Shown here in pieces: positions 25,706 through 34,001 of a stretch of 64,000 nucleotides of DNA. The translations under genes and the position numbers were made by a program. The first letter of the stretch is position 1, and each line of letters opens with the position of its first letter. The notes below the pieces were generated by a model. The model had not been told where the DNA came from. It saw nothing but the letters and a program-made list of their open reading frames with translations, and searched no databases. Origin of the DNA: Oribacterium asaccharolyticum ACB7. GTDB lineage: Bacteria; Bacillota; Clostridia; Lachnospirales; Lachnospiraceae. The stretch is from contig NZ_JH414505.1 in NCBI RefSeq assembly GCF_000238075.1, positions 601,481-665,480 on the forward strand, in the 5' to 3' direction.

Positions 25706-25963
25706 ATGGTTGCCTTAAAAACTGCCGACATTCGTAATGAATTTAAAAAAGTAAGCGATATGGTACATACCGGTGAAAAAGTCTTGATTTCTCGCCCTCG
25801 TAATGAAAATCTGGTTATCTTGAGCGAAAAGGAATATAATGAGTTGGAAAGAATTCGAAAAAATAGCGAATATCTAGCAAAAATTGATGCTTCTATAGAA
25901 CAAGTAAATCAGGGAAGAACGGTCACAAAAAGCATGGAAGAGCTTGAGGACATGGCCAAATGA
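25706..25963 (+). CDS. Phd/YefM-family antitoxin
   Basis: An 85-aa antitoxin. Start set at MVALKTADIRNEFKKVSDMV after AGAAAGGAG; an upstream in-frame ATG has no ribosome site. Typical Phd/YefM features are seen: DIRNEF.KVSDMVHTGEKVLISRPRN-like DNA-binding fold in residues 5-50, the VILSEKEYNELER motif, and a C-terminal charged tail that binds the toxin. It overlaps the toxin gene by 4 bp (ATGA). Because the toxin is truncated, the antitoxin may now be only a repressor or a neutraliser for toxins encoded elsewhere. Confidence 0.85.
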   Translation: MVALKTADIRNEFKKVSDMVHTGEKVLISRPRNENLVILSEKEYNELERIRKNSEYLAKIDASIEQVNQGRTVTKSMEELEDMAK

Positions 25964-26064
25964 TGGTAACTTTTACAGAAAATGCGCTGGAGGAGTATAT
26001 TTCTTGGCAAACAGAAGACAAGAAAACTCTCAGGCGCATTAATCAACTGATTAAAGATATTTAG
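25960..26064 (+). pseudogene. YoeB-type toxin, truncated after 34 codons
   Basis: Reads FTENALEEYISWQTEDKKTL, then RRINQLIKDI and a TAG. This is an excellent match to the first 40% of YoeB/Txe RNases (WTENAWEDYLYWQ type), normally 84-88 aa. The catalytic Glu, Arg and the C-terminal His-Tyr are all missing. The stop codon lies in the ribosome binding site of the next gene (TAGGAGGG), so the deletion joined the toxin directly to the methyltransferase gene. Confidence 0.75.
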
Positions 26065-26074
26065 GAGGGCTTTC

Positions 26075-26992
26075 ATGTTCGTTGCAAAAAACTGGAAAGA
26101 CTATGAGGTCATCGACTGCTCTAGGGGCGAAAAACTCGAGCGCTGGGGAAAGTATATCCTTTGTCGCCCGGATCCTCAGGTCATCTGGCAGAGCGAAAAG
26201 AAGAATCCCCTCTGGAAGAAGCTGAACGGCCATTATCACCGCTCCAAGGCAGGCGGCGGGGACTGGGAGTTTTTCTCCCTTCCCAAGCAGTGGCAGATTT
26301 CCTATCCCTTGGGAGAAAATGGAGAAGACAGGCTGAACTTTCATTTAAAGCCCTTTGCTTTTAAGCACACCGGCATCTTTCCGGAGCAGGCCGTAAACTG
26401 GGAATGGTTTTACCGCTTAATTAAAAAGGAAAAGGAAAGACGAGAAAAAAGCGGAGACAAAAGCCCGATTAAGGTCTTAAATCTCTTTGCCTATACCGGA
26501 GGGGCCACCCTTGCCGCTGCAAAAGCCGGTGCGGAGCTTACCCATGTGGATGCATCGAAGGGCATGGTTTCCTGGGCAAAGGAAAATGCGGAGAGCTCAG
26601 GACTTGCCGGCGCTCCCATTCGTTATCTTGTCGACGACTGCATGAAGTTCGTCGAGCGAGAAATCCGAAGGGGAAATCTCTACGACGGCATCATTATGGA
26701 TCCTCCCTCTTACGGCAGAGGCCCGAAGGGTGAAATCTGGAAAATCGAGGACAGCATCTATCCCTTCCTAAAGCTTAGCGAGAAAATCCTGAAGAAGGAT
26801 GCCCTCTTCTTCCTGCTAAACTCCTACACAACCGGCTTGCAGGCAGGTGTCATGCAGTATATGCTGGAAGAGCTCATCGGAAAAGGGAGAAACGGAAAAG
26901 TTTCTTCCGATGAAATCGGACTCCCCGTAGCGGAAAACGGTCTGGTGCTTCCCTGCGGTTGTGCGGCAAGGTGGGAAAAAGCTGAATCGTAA
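26075..26992 (+). CDS. SAM-dependent RNA methyltransferase, RlmI/RlmK-like
   Basis: A 305-aa class I methyltransferase. The SAM-binding motif is VLNLFAYTGGATLAAAKAGA near residue 133, followed by THVDASKGMVSWAKENAESS, and the catalytic-loop region GIIMDPPSYGRGPKGE near 210. The N-terminal 120 residues carry the family-specific segment (LKPFAFKHTGIFPEQAVNWE). Relatives modify cytosine in 23S rRNA, but this protein lacks the PUA domain of RlmI. Target not certain. Translation may be coupled to the truncated toxin. Confidence 0.8.
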   Translation: MFVAKNWKDYEVIDCSRGEKLERWGKYILCRPDPQVIWQSEKKNPLWKKLNGHYHRSKAGGGDWEFFSLPKQWQISYPLGENGEDRLNFHLKPFAFKHTGIFPEQAVNWEWFYRLIKKEKERREKSGDKSPIKVLNLFAYTGGATLAAAKAGAELTHVDASKGMVSWAKENAESSGLAGAPIRYLVDDCMKFVEREIRRGNLYDGIIMDPPSYGRGPKGEIWKIEDSIYPFLKLSEKILKKDALFFLLNSYTTGLQAGVMQYMLEELIGKGRNGKVSSDEIGLPVAENGLVLPCGCAARWEKAES

Positions 26993-27120
26993 GGCATTTG
27001 GCGTTCTTTGTCAGAAAAACTTTATTGTTTTTCCCTATAAGAGCGGATAGTATTAAGAGTATCAAGTATGAGGGGACGTGGCTTTATCGGAAAGCTATTT
27101 TCCTATAAAAATATAAGCGG

Positions 27121-27136
27121 CGAACTGATCAGTTCG
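27121..27136. promoter_or_regulatory. 16-bp perfect palindrome before the wall-binding protein
   Basis: CGAACTGATCAGTTCG lies 21 bp upstream of the start codon at 27158, just before the ribosome site. It could be a repressor site or a leader hairpin. Confidence 0.4.
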
Positions 27137-27157
27137 GCGAAAGAAAGGATTCAATTC

Positions 27158-28378
27158 ATGCACAAGGGATTTAAAGCTCTTTTATTTAGTTTGACCGCAG
27201 CCTCCGTATTTTCCGGAACGGCGGTTGCGGCCGGATGGACTGTCAACGAGCGCGGACAGCAGGTTTATCAAAATGACAACGGCTCCGTTGCCACGAATAC
27301 CTGGATTAAGATGAACCAGAACGGACGCACCGAGTGGTATTACGCTACCGCAAACGGAAGCTTGAAACAGGACGGTTGGCAGAAAATCGGAGACAGCTAT
27401 TATTATTTTGACGGAAACGGGATGATGCAGACCGGCTGGGTACAGGACGATAAATATTACTGTGACCCGTCAAGCGGGAGAATGGTGACCGGTTGGAAGT
27501 TGCTCCCCCTTCCCGAAGGGGTAAGCGCTGCAGAAGGCCGAAAGAGTATCAACAACAACTACTGGTTCTATTTTAATGAAAGTACCGGCGAAAAGCTCTA
27601 CGCGAGAGATGAACGCGTGGTCATTAAGACCATCGGTACTGCTTCCTACGGCTTCGATGAAAATGGTATCATGGTCATCGGTTGGGCACAGACCGCCGAC
27701 GGAAATCCCGAAATCGCAGGCTATTCCTATTTTGCGGATAAGACGGAAGGAAACTTAAAGCTCGGCCAGCGCATCTCTGCAAGCTGGTATGCCACCGTCG
27801 GTCCCGAAGGAGACAGTGCAAGCCTTTCCACCGGCAATGTAGAATGGTTCTATTTTAAAAATAACGGCCACCCTGCTGCAGGAAACGGTTCCGTGTATGA
27901 AGTACAGCGTATCGGAGACAAGCGTTATCTCTTTAACGAGAAAGGCAATCCCGTATACGGCATTCAGAAGGGAAAGACCTCTTCCAATGCCGCTGAAGCC
28001 TTCTACTATTGCGGAAAAAATAAAGACGACAGTTCCGTGAAGACCGGCAAAATGAATCTGGTAGATGGAGAAGGCGAAGTCATTACCTGCTATTTTGAAA
28101 ATAGCGGTAAAGGCGTAACCGGTGTCAAGCAGGATTACGTTTACTATAACGGACGTCTGCAGAAGGCGGAAAAAGGAACACATTATCAGAAGATTACGCT
28201 TCCCGGGCAGAACCGGAGCTATGTCATTAACGAGTCCGGAAGGATTATGAAGTCCAGAACCAAGTATAGAGATGCAGACGGAAGCAAGTGGTCCGTTAAT
28301 GCCAGCGGTGTGATCACCCTGGATGAAGGCTTGGACACGGTAGAATTGCTCTCCCCCGCCGTTACGGACATCAGCTAA
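27158..28378 (+). CDS. Secreted protein with cell-wall-binding (choline-binding-type) repeats
   Basis: A 406-aa protein. Start at MHKGFKALLFSLTAASVFSG with a signal peptide ending at AVAAG (residue about 25); the upstream in-frame ATG would spoil the signal and lacks a ribosome site. The mature protein is built of about 20-residue aromatic/Gly repeats such as GWQKIGDSYYYFDGNGMMQT and GWVQDDKYYCD, typical CW_binding modules. No catalytic domain is seen. Likely bound to wall polymers or extracellular glucan. A strong terminator follows at 28471. Confidence 0.82.
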   Translation: MHKGFKALLFSLTAASVFSGTAVAAGWTVNERGQQVYQNDNGSVATNTWIKMNQNGRTEWYYATANGSLKQDGWQKIGDSYYYFDGNGMMQTGWVQDDKYYCDPSSGRMVTGWKLLPLPEGVSAAEGRKSINNNYWFYFNESTGEKLYARDERVVIKTIGTASYGFDENGIMVIGWAQTADGNPEIAGYSYFADKTEGNLKLGQRISASWYATVGPEGDSASLSTGNVEWFYFKNNGHPAAGNGSVYEVQRIGDKRYLFNEKGNPVYGIQKGKTSSNAAEAFYYCGKNKDDSSVKTGKMNLVDGEGEVITCYFENSGKGVTGVKQDYVYYNGRLQKAEKGTHYQKITLPGQNRSYVINESGRIMKSRTKYRDADGSKWSVNASGVITLDEGLDTVELLSPAVTDIS

Positions 28379-28382
28379 ACGA

Positions 28383-28427
28383 GATATCGTATGCTTTGCG
28401 CGCAATACTCGTTATGAGCAAGATGTC
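28383..28427. repeat. Dispersed intergenic repeat, copy 2
   Basis: Shares GATAT-GCTTTGCG-ATACTCGTTATGA-TC with 12826-12870. Located directly after the wall-binding protein gene. Confidence 0.5.
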
Positions 28428-28470
28428 TTAGGCTTCGCCTGCGTCACTTGTTAAGAATGAAAACAGTTCT

Positions 28471-28509
28471 TGAGGTATCGGCAGAACTTGCCTGATACCT
28501 CATTTTTTT
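28471..28509 (+). terminator. Intrinsic terminator of the wall-binding protein gene
   Basis: Perfect 9-bp stem TGAGGTATC / GATACCTCA (28471-28479, 28494-28502) with inner GGCA/TGCC pairing, followed by seven T. Confidence 0.9.
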
Positions 28510-28548
28510 ATCTTATGGCCTCCCTTTATTTTTCTTATCCGGTGTCCC

Positions 28549-28577
28549 TTGACGAAAACGGGAATTCGTCCTACTAT
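28549..28577 (+). promoter_or_regulatory. Sigma-A promoter of the TPP riboswitch-thiT unit
   Basis: TTGACG (28549-28554), 17 bp, TACTAT (28572-28577). Transcription would begin at about 28584, exactly at the start of the riboswitch. Confidence 0.8.
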
Positions 28578-28583
28578 GAAAAG

Positions 28584-28664
28584 GTCGCTAGGGGCGCTGT
28601 ATGCTGAGAGGTGAAAACCGACCCTTTAACCTGACCCGGATAATGCCGGCGTAGGGAAGCTATA
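28584..28664 (+). ncRNA. TPP riboswitch aptamer (THI element)
   Basis: The conserved pieces of the thiamine pyrophosphate aptamer are all present in order: AGGGGCGCT, CTGAGAGG (28604-28611), ACCCTTTAACCTGAC (28621-28635), CCGGATAATGCCGGCGTAGGGA (split for length: CCGGATAATGCC, then GGCGTAGGGA ending at 28657). The helices P2-P5 can be drawn. It senses intracellular TPP and lowers expression of the thiamine transporter gene that follows. Confidence 0.96.
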
Positions 28665-28670
28665 CTCTTT

Positions 28671-28709
28671 GCCCCTCCCAGCCATTTTGGCATAAAGGAG
28701 GTTTTTTTT
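28671..28709 (+). promoter_or_regulatory. Expression platform: SD-sequestering terminator of the TPP switch
   Basis: CCTCC (28674-28678) pairs with the ribosome binding site GGAGG (28697-28701), with an inner GCC/GGC stem, and eight T follow at 28702-28709 immediately before the ATG. The hairpin can therefore both terminate transcription and hide the ribosome site. GCCCCT (28671-28676) is also complementary to AGGGGC (28590-28595) in the aptamer, giving the competing ligand-free fold. Confidence 0.75.
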
Positions 28710-29267
28710 ATGAAACAAAGTACAGAGAAACTCGCATTTTCAGGGGTGTGCATCGCCCTGTCCATGGTTCTTGGAATGGTTAAGGTATTTTCCCTTCCCA
28801 TGGGCGGATCCGTGACCGCCTGCTCCATGCTCTTTGCCACTCTGCCCGGCTTCTTTTTCGGAACGGGCTATGGTCTGCTTTCGGGCTTCGCCTACGGTCT
28901 AATCAGCTTCTTCTTAAAGCCGGAATTCTACAGTCCCGCACAGTTCGTTGTAGACTATATTTTTGCTTTTTCCGCGCTCGGTCTTTCCGGCCTGTTCAGT
29001 CGTAAGAAACACGGTTTGTATATCGGCTATATCGTAGCCTGCCTTGGACGTTTCTTCTTCGCCTTCCTGTCCGGCCTGCTCTTCTTCGCCGCATATGCTC
29101 CGGAAGGCATGAATCCGGCATGGTACTCTTTCCTCTACAACATCAGCTATATCAGTATCGAAGCGGCTGTGACCATCGCTGTCTTACTGATTCCTGCCGT
29201 TCATAAGACAATTTATCGTTTAAAAGGAAAGTTCATCCGGGAAGAGCCGGTTCCGTTGCGGCCTTAA
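28710..29267 (+). CDS. thiT: Thiamine-specific S component of an ECF transporter
   Basis: A 185-aa membrane protein with six helices. Family marks of ThiT are the start LAFSGVCIALSMVLGM, the segment SLPMGGSVTACSMLFATLPG and the loop region EFYSPAQFVVDYIFAFSALG, which contribute to thiamine binding. It works with the shared EcfAA'T energising module, encoded elsewhere. Regulation by the upstream TPP riboswitch confirms the substrate. It converges on the Rpn gene with a 4-bp overlap. Confidence 0.93.
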   Translation: MKQSTEKLAFSGVCIALSMVLGMVKVFSLPMGGSVTACSMLFATLPGFFFGTGYGLLSGFAYGLISFFLKPEFYSPAQFVVDYIFAFSALGLSGLFSRKKHGLYIGYIVACLGRFFFAFLSGLLFFAAYAPEGMNPAWYSFLYNISYISIEAAVTIAVLLIPAVHKTIYRLKGKFIREEPVPLRP

Positions 29268-30142
29268 ATCAATTGAAATTCCTGCAGTAAAGACTTCCGA
29301 TAAGCTTCACTTTCGGAAGCCTTTTTAATATCCGCAATCCGCCCCTCTTCTGCCAGAATCCCCATCAGCTTCGCCATTCTGGCTTCACTCTCCGCTCGAC
29401 CTTCTGCACGGCCTTCTACACGCCCTTCCGCATGTCCTTCTGCCACCGCTTCTTTCTTCCATTGTCTTTTTAACCGTTCAAGATAACTGCTCATCGTATT
29501 CCCTTCTCCTTCCTCTATATAGTTTGTCTCCTTTAGTTCCTTCACTCTTTGAGAAAGAATGCGGGAGTGCATCTTCCTCGGGTCTTCCGCATAAAAATCC
29601 TCAATTAGCTCTCCCAATTCATCCTGACTCGTTTTTCCCGTATTCAGATAAATAATATGCGTTTTATCCGGAAAGGAATTACCGCTTTCTTCTATCCTTC
29701 GGGAAATATGATAGATTTGCCTGTTTTCTTTTAGGACATCTTTCTCACAGATAAATATAACATAGCTTTCTGGCAAATTCTCAAACTTTTTTCCTGCTTT
29801 TAAAAGGTTCATGTCAATGAGTCCGGAATGGTAACGTGCCCGTTTGGGACTTGCTCCCTTAGCCCCATTCTGCAATTCTATGTTGTATACTGTGCCATTT
29901 TTATCCGTGCAAAAGCAATCCAGGATTAACGATCTCCCCTGCAAATTTTTCAAATCCATTTGCAAGGATTGCTTTTTTACTTTTAGATCCGGCTTTCCGA
30001 GTATGGTTTGTAAAATGTACTCGGTACATTTTACATCCAGTAAAACCACTCGTATAAAAGCGTCATCCATGAGAATCAGTCTGGGAATAAGCTTCTGTTT
30101 CCAATTTTTTCGTCTTTTTGTATGTACTCCGGTAGCACTCAT
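29264..30142 (-). CDS. Rpn-family PD-(D/E)XK nuclease (transposase-like)
   Basis: A 292-aa protein of the recombination-promoting nuclease family. Residues 25-200 form the PD-(D/E)XK fold: DDAFIRVVLLD at the start, the catalytic pair around LILDCFCTDKNG and YNIELQNG (E-x-Q variant of the ExK motif), and RARYHSGLIDM. The C-terminal part has the typical helical tail with a four-residue repeat EGRAEGRVEGRA. Rpn proteins cut DNA at short recognition motifs and are often phase-variable or lineage-specific. A good ribosome site (AAAGGAGG) precedes the ATG. Confidence 0.85.
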   Translation of the reverse strand: MSATGVHTKRRKNWKQKLIPRLILMDDAFIRVVLLDVKCTEYILQTILGKPDLKVKKQSLQMDLKNLQGRSLILDCFCTDKNGTVYNIELQNGAKGASPKRARYHSGLIDMNLLKAGKKFENLPESYVIFICEKDVLKENRQIYHISRRIEESGNSFPDKTHIIYLNTGKTSQDELGELIEDFYAEDPRKMHSRILSQRVKELKETNYIEEGEGNTMSSYLERLKRQWKKEAVAEGHAEGRVEGRAEGRAESEARMAKLMGILAEEGRIADIKKASESEAYRKSLLQEFQLI

Positions 30143-30242
30143 GTACTGCCTCCTTTGAAAAAAAAGATTTGAGAATTTAGTTCATAGAACAATGAAAAAA
30201 GAAAGAACATAGAATAAAGAATAAAAGTGAAAACTAAAAACG

Positions 30243-30268
30243 AAAAAGACCTAAGTACTTTTCTTAGG
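30243..30268 (-). terminator. Intrinsic terminator of the acyltransferase gene
   Basis: Stem CCTAAG / CTTAGG with a 7-nt loop followed by TCTTTTT on the minus strand. The rest of the gap 30143-30385 has no recognisable feature. Confidence 0.6.
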
Positions 30269-30385
30269 ATTCATTTTACCAAAGAATAGCGCTTAGGCCT
30301 ATACTCCATATTCGGATAAGGTTTTTATAGGACTGTCTAAAAAACTTTGCATAATCTTTTTCCACACTTACATTGTAAGCTTCCT

Positions 30386-31558
30386 CTATCCTCTTCCCCC
30401 ATTCAATAGCTTCCATAGCCCCGGAGACAGTCCCTTCATTCCCTTTCCTGTAAAATAGGCAAGGAAGAGGCAGTAGACCGGGCTCAAGAGATAAAAGAAA
30501 AGTTTAAATGCGTCCCTCCCCGCGTCTCCTGTAAATGCTGCCGTCCTCGTCTCCAAAAAGCCTTGCAGAAAGAACCACAGGCGGAGAAAGAGATAATGTG
30601 AAGCATAGATATAAAAGCTCATGTCACTGAGGGTCTGCAGAATGCTTTTCCCCCTCTTCATAGGCAGGATGCCTCCCTCCTTCTTCATAAAGAGACTTAA
30701 GAAAAAAAGTGCCATACCGAGGCGATAGAAGACGGTTGCCAGCAGCAAAATGCCGATGGCATGAGGCAGGAGTGTCTGCGCGTAGCAAAATAGGGCGAAG
30801 ACGAGGAGCGGAAAGGAAGGCAAAAAGAGCTTTCTTCCGTCCCATAAAAGGGCGAGACTTCCTCCCAGAAAATAGTAAAAAGCCGCATCTTCGTTTAAGA
30901 AAGGAACATCCACTTGAAAATACACCAGAAGGAGAAAAAGGAGCGGAAAACATAGAAAGAGCGGAGACATAGCACTTTCGGTACCCGCTCTGTTTATAGC
31001 GGTATTCCCCCTTATAAGGATCACTAAAATTGCCATAAACGGAAGGCAGAAACTGAGCAGTATCAGCTGATAGAAATACCAAAACACCGGATTAAAGCGG
31101 TAGAGGAAGATTCCTTCCCACAGGTTTTTCAGGCTCCACTCCGCCTTTCCGAAGGAAAGGTAGAGGAGCGTCATGACACTGCTCCAAAGGAGATAAGGAA
31201 GGACATAGGAAAATACTCTCGACTTTAATTTTCTGCCCCAGCTTTTCACATCGTCCAAACCTCGGAAAAAGAGAAAGCCGCTTAAGAAAAAAAAGCCCGG
31301 TACAGCAACCTGCCCCAAGAATTCCGAAAAGAAAAACTCTATCTTGATCAAAAAAGAAGTGGAAAAAAAGCCCGAATGCGGAACAGCCTGCAGAGACGCA
31401 AGAGAAAAGTGTGTGCTATGCACAAAAATGACCAGAACAGACAAAAAAAGGGTGTAGGACGGCAGAAAGGAAAAGTAGGGATGGGCAGAAGAAAGTAAGC
31501 GTCTCTCCTCTCCTTCCGCATTAGCGGAACGACCGCCTTTTTCCTTCGTGCTCTCCAT
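30386..31558 (-). CDS. Acyltransferase 3 family membrane protein
   Basis: A 390-aa integral membrane protein with about ten helices. The order of features matches the acyltransferase-3 group (OafA/WecH/OatA): an early HSTHF segment (residues 48-52) with the catalytic-type His, then VAVPGFFFLSGFLFFRGL, and later FYIYASHYLFLRLW. These enzymes add acetyl or other acyl groups to surface glycans or lipids. Start set at ATG 31558 after GGGG; one codon upstream is GTG. Likely acts on a wall or capsule polymer. Confidence 0.82.
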   Translation of the reverse strand: MESTKEKGGRSANAEGEERRLLSSAHPYFSFLPSYTLFLSVLVIFVHSTHFSLASLQAVPHSGFFSTSFLIKIEFFFSEFLGQVAVPGFFFLSGFLFFRGLDDVKSWGRKLKSRVFSYVLPYLLWSSVMTLLYLSFGKAEWSLKNLWEGIFLYRFNPVFWYFYQLILLSFCLPFMAILVILIRGNTAINRAGTESAMSPLFLCFPLLFLLLVYFQVDVPFLNEDAAFYYFLGGSLALLWDGRKLFLPSFPLLVFALFCYAQTLLPHAIGILLLATVFYRLGMALFFLSLFMKKEGGILPMKRGKSILQTLSDMSFYIYASHYLFLRLWFFLQGFLETRTAAFTGDAGRDAFKLFFYLLSPVYCLFLAYFTGKGMKGLSPGLWKLLNGGRG

Positions 31559-31589
31559 CACTACCCCTTTTTCTAAGCGTTATATCCTT

Positions 31590-31679
31590 ACTGCTCAAGA
31601 GGGCCTCATTGCCCAAGAGTATCTTATTGTCCAAGAGTATCTTATTACCTAAGCGAACCTGACCGCCCAAGTGCACTCT
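31590..31679. repeat. 18-bp x 5 tandem repeat between prs and the acyltransferase
   Basis: Units begin at 31590, 31608, 31626, 31644 and 31662; the core is ATTGYCCAAGAGTATCTT, and the outer units are decayed. The array fills most of the 130-bp intergenic spacer. It has no good open frame or start. Confidence 0.75.
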
Positions 31680-31690
31680 CCGACCGATTC

Positions 31691-32917
31691 TTACATATCG
31701 TCAAACTCGATTGTAAACTGTGCATTTCCCGTAGTCCCCCTGTGTGCCTTGTATTCATTGACACGCGCATTGATTCTTCCTACCGGATCAAGGATGGAAG
31801 AAATGGAAATGTCGTGATTCATATTGTCGATTAGAAGCGCAATATACTTCGACATATCTACGGAAATATACCATTCTCTCTTCAAGAGCTCTTCCGACTG
31901 GTAAATCAGATTCGTGGTTAAAACCCCTTCCAAAACGCCCGCAGCATAGGCTTCATCGAACTTGTTCAGGCCGTTTGTAAAAAGCCCGAAGGTACAGCAG
32001 GCGTACACTCTCTTTGCCTTTCTGTCCTTCAGCGCCTTTGCGGTATCAATCAGGGACTCTCCGGAGGAAATCATATCGTCAATGATGATAACATCCTTCC
32101 CCTCTACGTCGGTTCCCAGGAATTCGTGTGCCACAATCGGGTTTCTGCCGTTCACAACCTGTGTATAATCTCTTCTCTTGTAGAACATACCCATATCTAC
32201 GCCGAGAACATTTGCATAATAAATCGCACGGTTCATTCCGCCCTCATCCGGGGAAATCACCATCATATGATCCTTATCAATATCCAAATCTCTCACATTC
32301 AAAAGAAGAGCTTTGATAAACTGATAGGTACAGGAAACATTGTCAAAAGAATCTCTCGGAATCGCATTCATGACTCTCGGATCATGTGCATCGAAGGTGA
32401 GGAAGTTCTCCACGCCCATCTCATGAAGCTCCTGCAGCATCATCGCGCAGTCCAGGGATTCTCTTCCGGAACGCTTGTGCTGTCTGGACTCGTACATAAA
32501 GGGCATGATGACGTTGATACGCTTTGCCTTTCCCGTCGTAGCGGCAATCAAGCGTTTCAAATCCGCATAGTGGTCATCAGGAGACATGTGATTCACATGA
32601 CCGAAGATGGAATAAGTGATGGAATAGTTCATCACATCCACCAGTAAATAAATATCCACACCGCGAACCGTCTCTAAAATCTCGCCCTTTGCCTCTCCCG
32701 TTCCAAAACGGGAAATCTTGGTCGGTACGATATAATCCGACTTCTGATAACCGGAAAAGGCCAGCGTCTGCTTGTGCTCACTCTCCCTCTTCGTACGCCA
32801 GGAAACCAGATAATCGTTTACCTTCTTTCCAAGCGGTGCAATAGACTGAAGCGGCATCAATGCCAAGGGTCCCACCGGAATCCGCTCAATAAACTGAGAC
32901 GTTCTAGAATCTGCCAT
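31691..32917 (-). CDS. prs: Ribose-phosphate pyrophosphokinase (long form)
   Basis: PRPP synthetase, 408 aa, catalysing ribose-5-phosphate plus ATP to PRPP and AMP for purine, pyrimidine, His, Trp and NAD synthesis. Longer than the usual 310-330 aa because of an N-terminal extension of about 70 residues and a modified core, a form common in Clostridia. Visible motifs: VNVIMPFMYESRQHKR-like RQHKR region, FLTFDAHDPRVMN, MMVISPDEGG, and the PRPP loop DVIIIDDMISSGESL. Monocistronic by spacing. Confidence 0.9.
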   Translation of the reverse strand: MADSRTSQFIERIPVGPLALMPLQSIAPLGKKVNDYLVSWRTKRESEHKQTLAFSGYQKSDYIVPTKISRFGTGEAKGEILETVRGVDIYLLVDVMNYSITYSIFGHVNHMSPDDHYADLKRLIAATTGKAKRINVIMPFMYESRQHKRSGRESLDCAMMLQELHEMGVENFLTFDAHDPRVMNAIPRDSFDNVSCTYQFIKALLLNVRDLDIDKDHMMVISPDEGGMNRAIYYANVLGVDMGMFYKRRDYTQVVNGRNPIVAHEFLGTDVEGKDVIIIDDMISSGESLIDTAKALKDRKAKRVYACCTFGLFTNGLNKFDEAYAAGVLEGVLTTNLIYQSEELLKREWYISVDMSKYIALLIDNMNHDISISSILDPVGRINARVNEYKAHRGTTGNAQFTIEFDDM

Positions 32918-33044
32918 GCTAATCCTCCCTATCCATGATAATTCACAACACTATATTCTATGCTTCCTACACGGTTCCATCCTGCCTATGCGGCATACTC
33001 CTTAAAAATACAGGAAAGATACGGAAATGTCCATGCCTTTCTCC

Positions 33045-34001
33045 CTATCCGAGCCTTAAATCCCTGCCATATAAGGGAATAATCTCATAGTCCGACATCA
33101 TTCGGGAAACCACACGATCCGAGTAAAGCTCCCGGAGGTCTTTAAAATTCAAATTGGTGGAAATCATCATCGTTTTTCTGGTCAAAATCCGCTGGTTTAA
33201 GAGATTAAAGAAACGGGATGCCGTAAAGGAATTCGAAAATTCCGTCCCCAAATCATCCAGGAGCAAAACATCCACTTCTTCCACAAACTCATCCTCTATC
33301 CCTTCCCGCATCAGCCTGGAAAAATGATTGAACAGCCCTTCCGCGGTGAAATACAGCACGCTTACGCCCCGATCCAGCAGTGCCTTTGCAATGCAGTGGA
33401 GGAAAAAGGTCTTTCCCGTTCCGGTTCCTCCCGTGAAAATAAAGTTTCCCTGATTCTCGGGATAATTTTGGCAGTAGCCGTAAAAATAATCCCGGATGTC
33501 CTTCATATATTCCCTAACCGTCTTATTGCCGGTCTGTGCCTTCCTCTCCGTATTGTCAAAGCGTTCCAGCTGAAAACGGGAAAAATTCTCCCGTTCCAAA
33601 ATTTCTCCCATCTTGGACTGCTTGTAGAGAATCTCCCCCTGCAACTTCAAAAAACAGCGACACTTCTTTCCCTCAAAGATACCGCTGTCCCGGCAAAGAG
33701 TACAGCTGTAATGCGCCTCCAAGTCCTCCGGGGAAAAACCTGCCTTCTCCAGGAGCACACGCTTCTCCTCCCGAATCTTCTGTATCGCGGGGCGCAGTGC
33801 GCGAATGGCTTCCGCATCTCCCTCCTGCGCCTTCTCTATTGCGGAAATGGAAAGCGTACGCAACTTCTCGTCCAAATCCGCGTAGCCCGACACCTTCTCC
33901 AGTACCTCTCTCTGCTTCTCCAGAGCTTCTTTCTCCGCCCGAAAACGTCTTTCGGAAAGAATCTCCTGAATCTCATGAAATTGCTCCGCAGTTAATGCCA
34001 T
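33045..34001 (-). CDS. Replicative helicase loader, DnaI/DnaC-type AAA+ ATPase
   Basis: A 318-aa protein. The N-terminal half has a Cys cluster (CTLCRDSGIFEGKKCRCF near residue 97) that resembles the zinc-binding domain of DnaI. The C-terminal AAA+ domain has Walker A FTGGTGTGKTFFLHC near 190, Walker B DVLLLDDLGTE near 245, and sensor-type MISTNLNFKDL near 280. It loads the replicative helicase at origins together with DnaD/DnaB. Start overlaps the DnaD-domain gene by 10 bp. Confidence 0.87.
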   Translation of the reverse strand: MALTAEQFHEIQEILSERRFRAEKEALEKQREVLEKVSGYADLDEKLRTLSISAIEKAQEGDAEAIRALRPAIQKIREEKRVLLEKAGFSPEDLEAHYSCTLCRDSGIFEGKKCRCFLKLQGEILYKQSKMGEILERENFSRFQLERFDNTERKAQTGNKTVREYMKDIRDYFYGYCQNYPENQGNFIFTGGTGTGKTFFLHCIAKALLDRGVSVLYFTAEGLFNHFSRLMREGIEDEFVEEVDVLLLDDLGTEFSNSFTASRFFNLLNQRILTRKTMMISTNLNFKDLRELYSDRVVSRMMSDYEIIPLYGRDLRLG

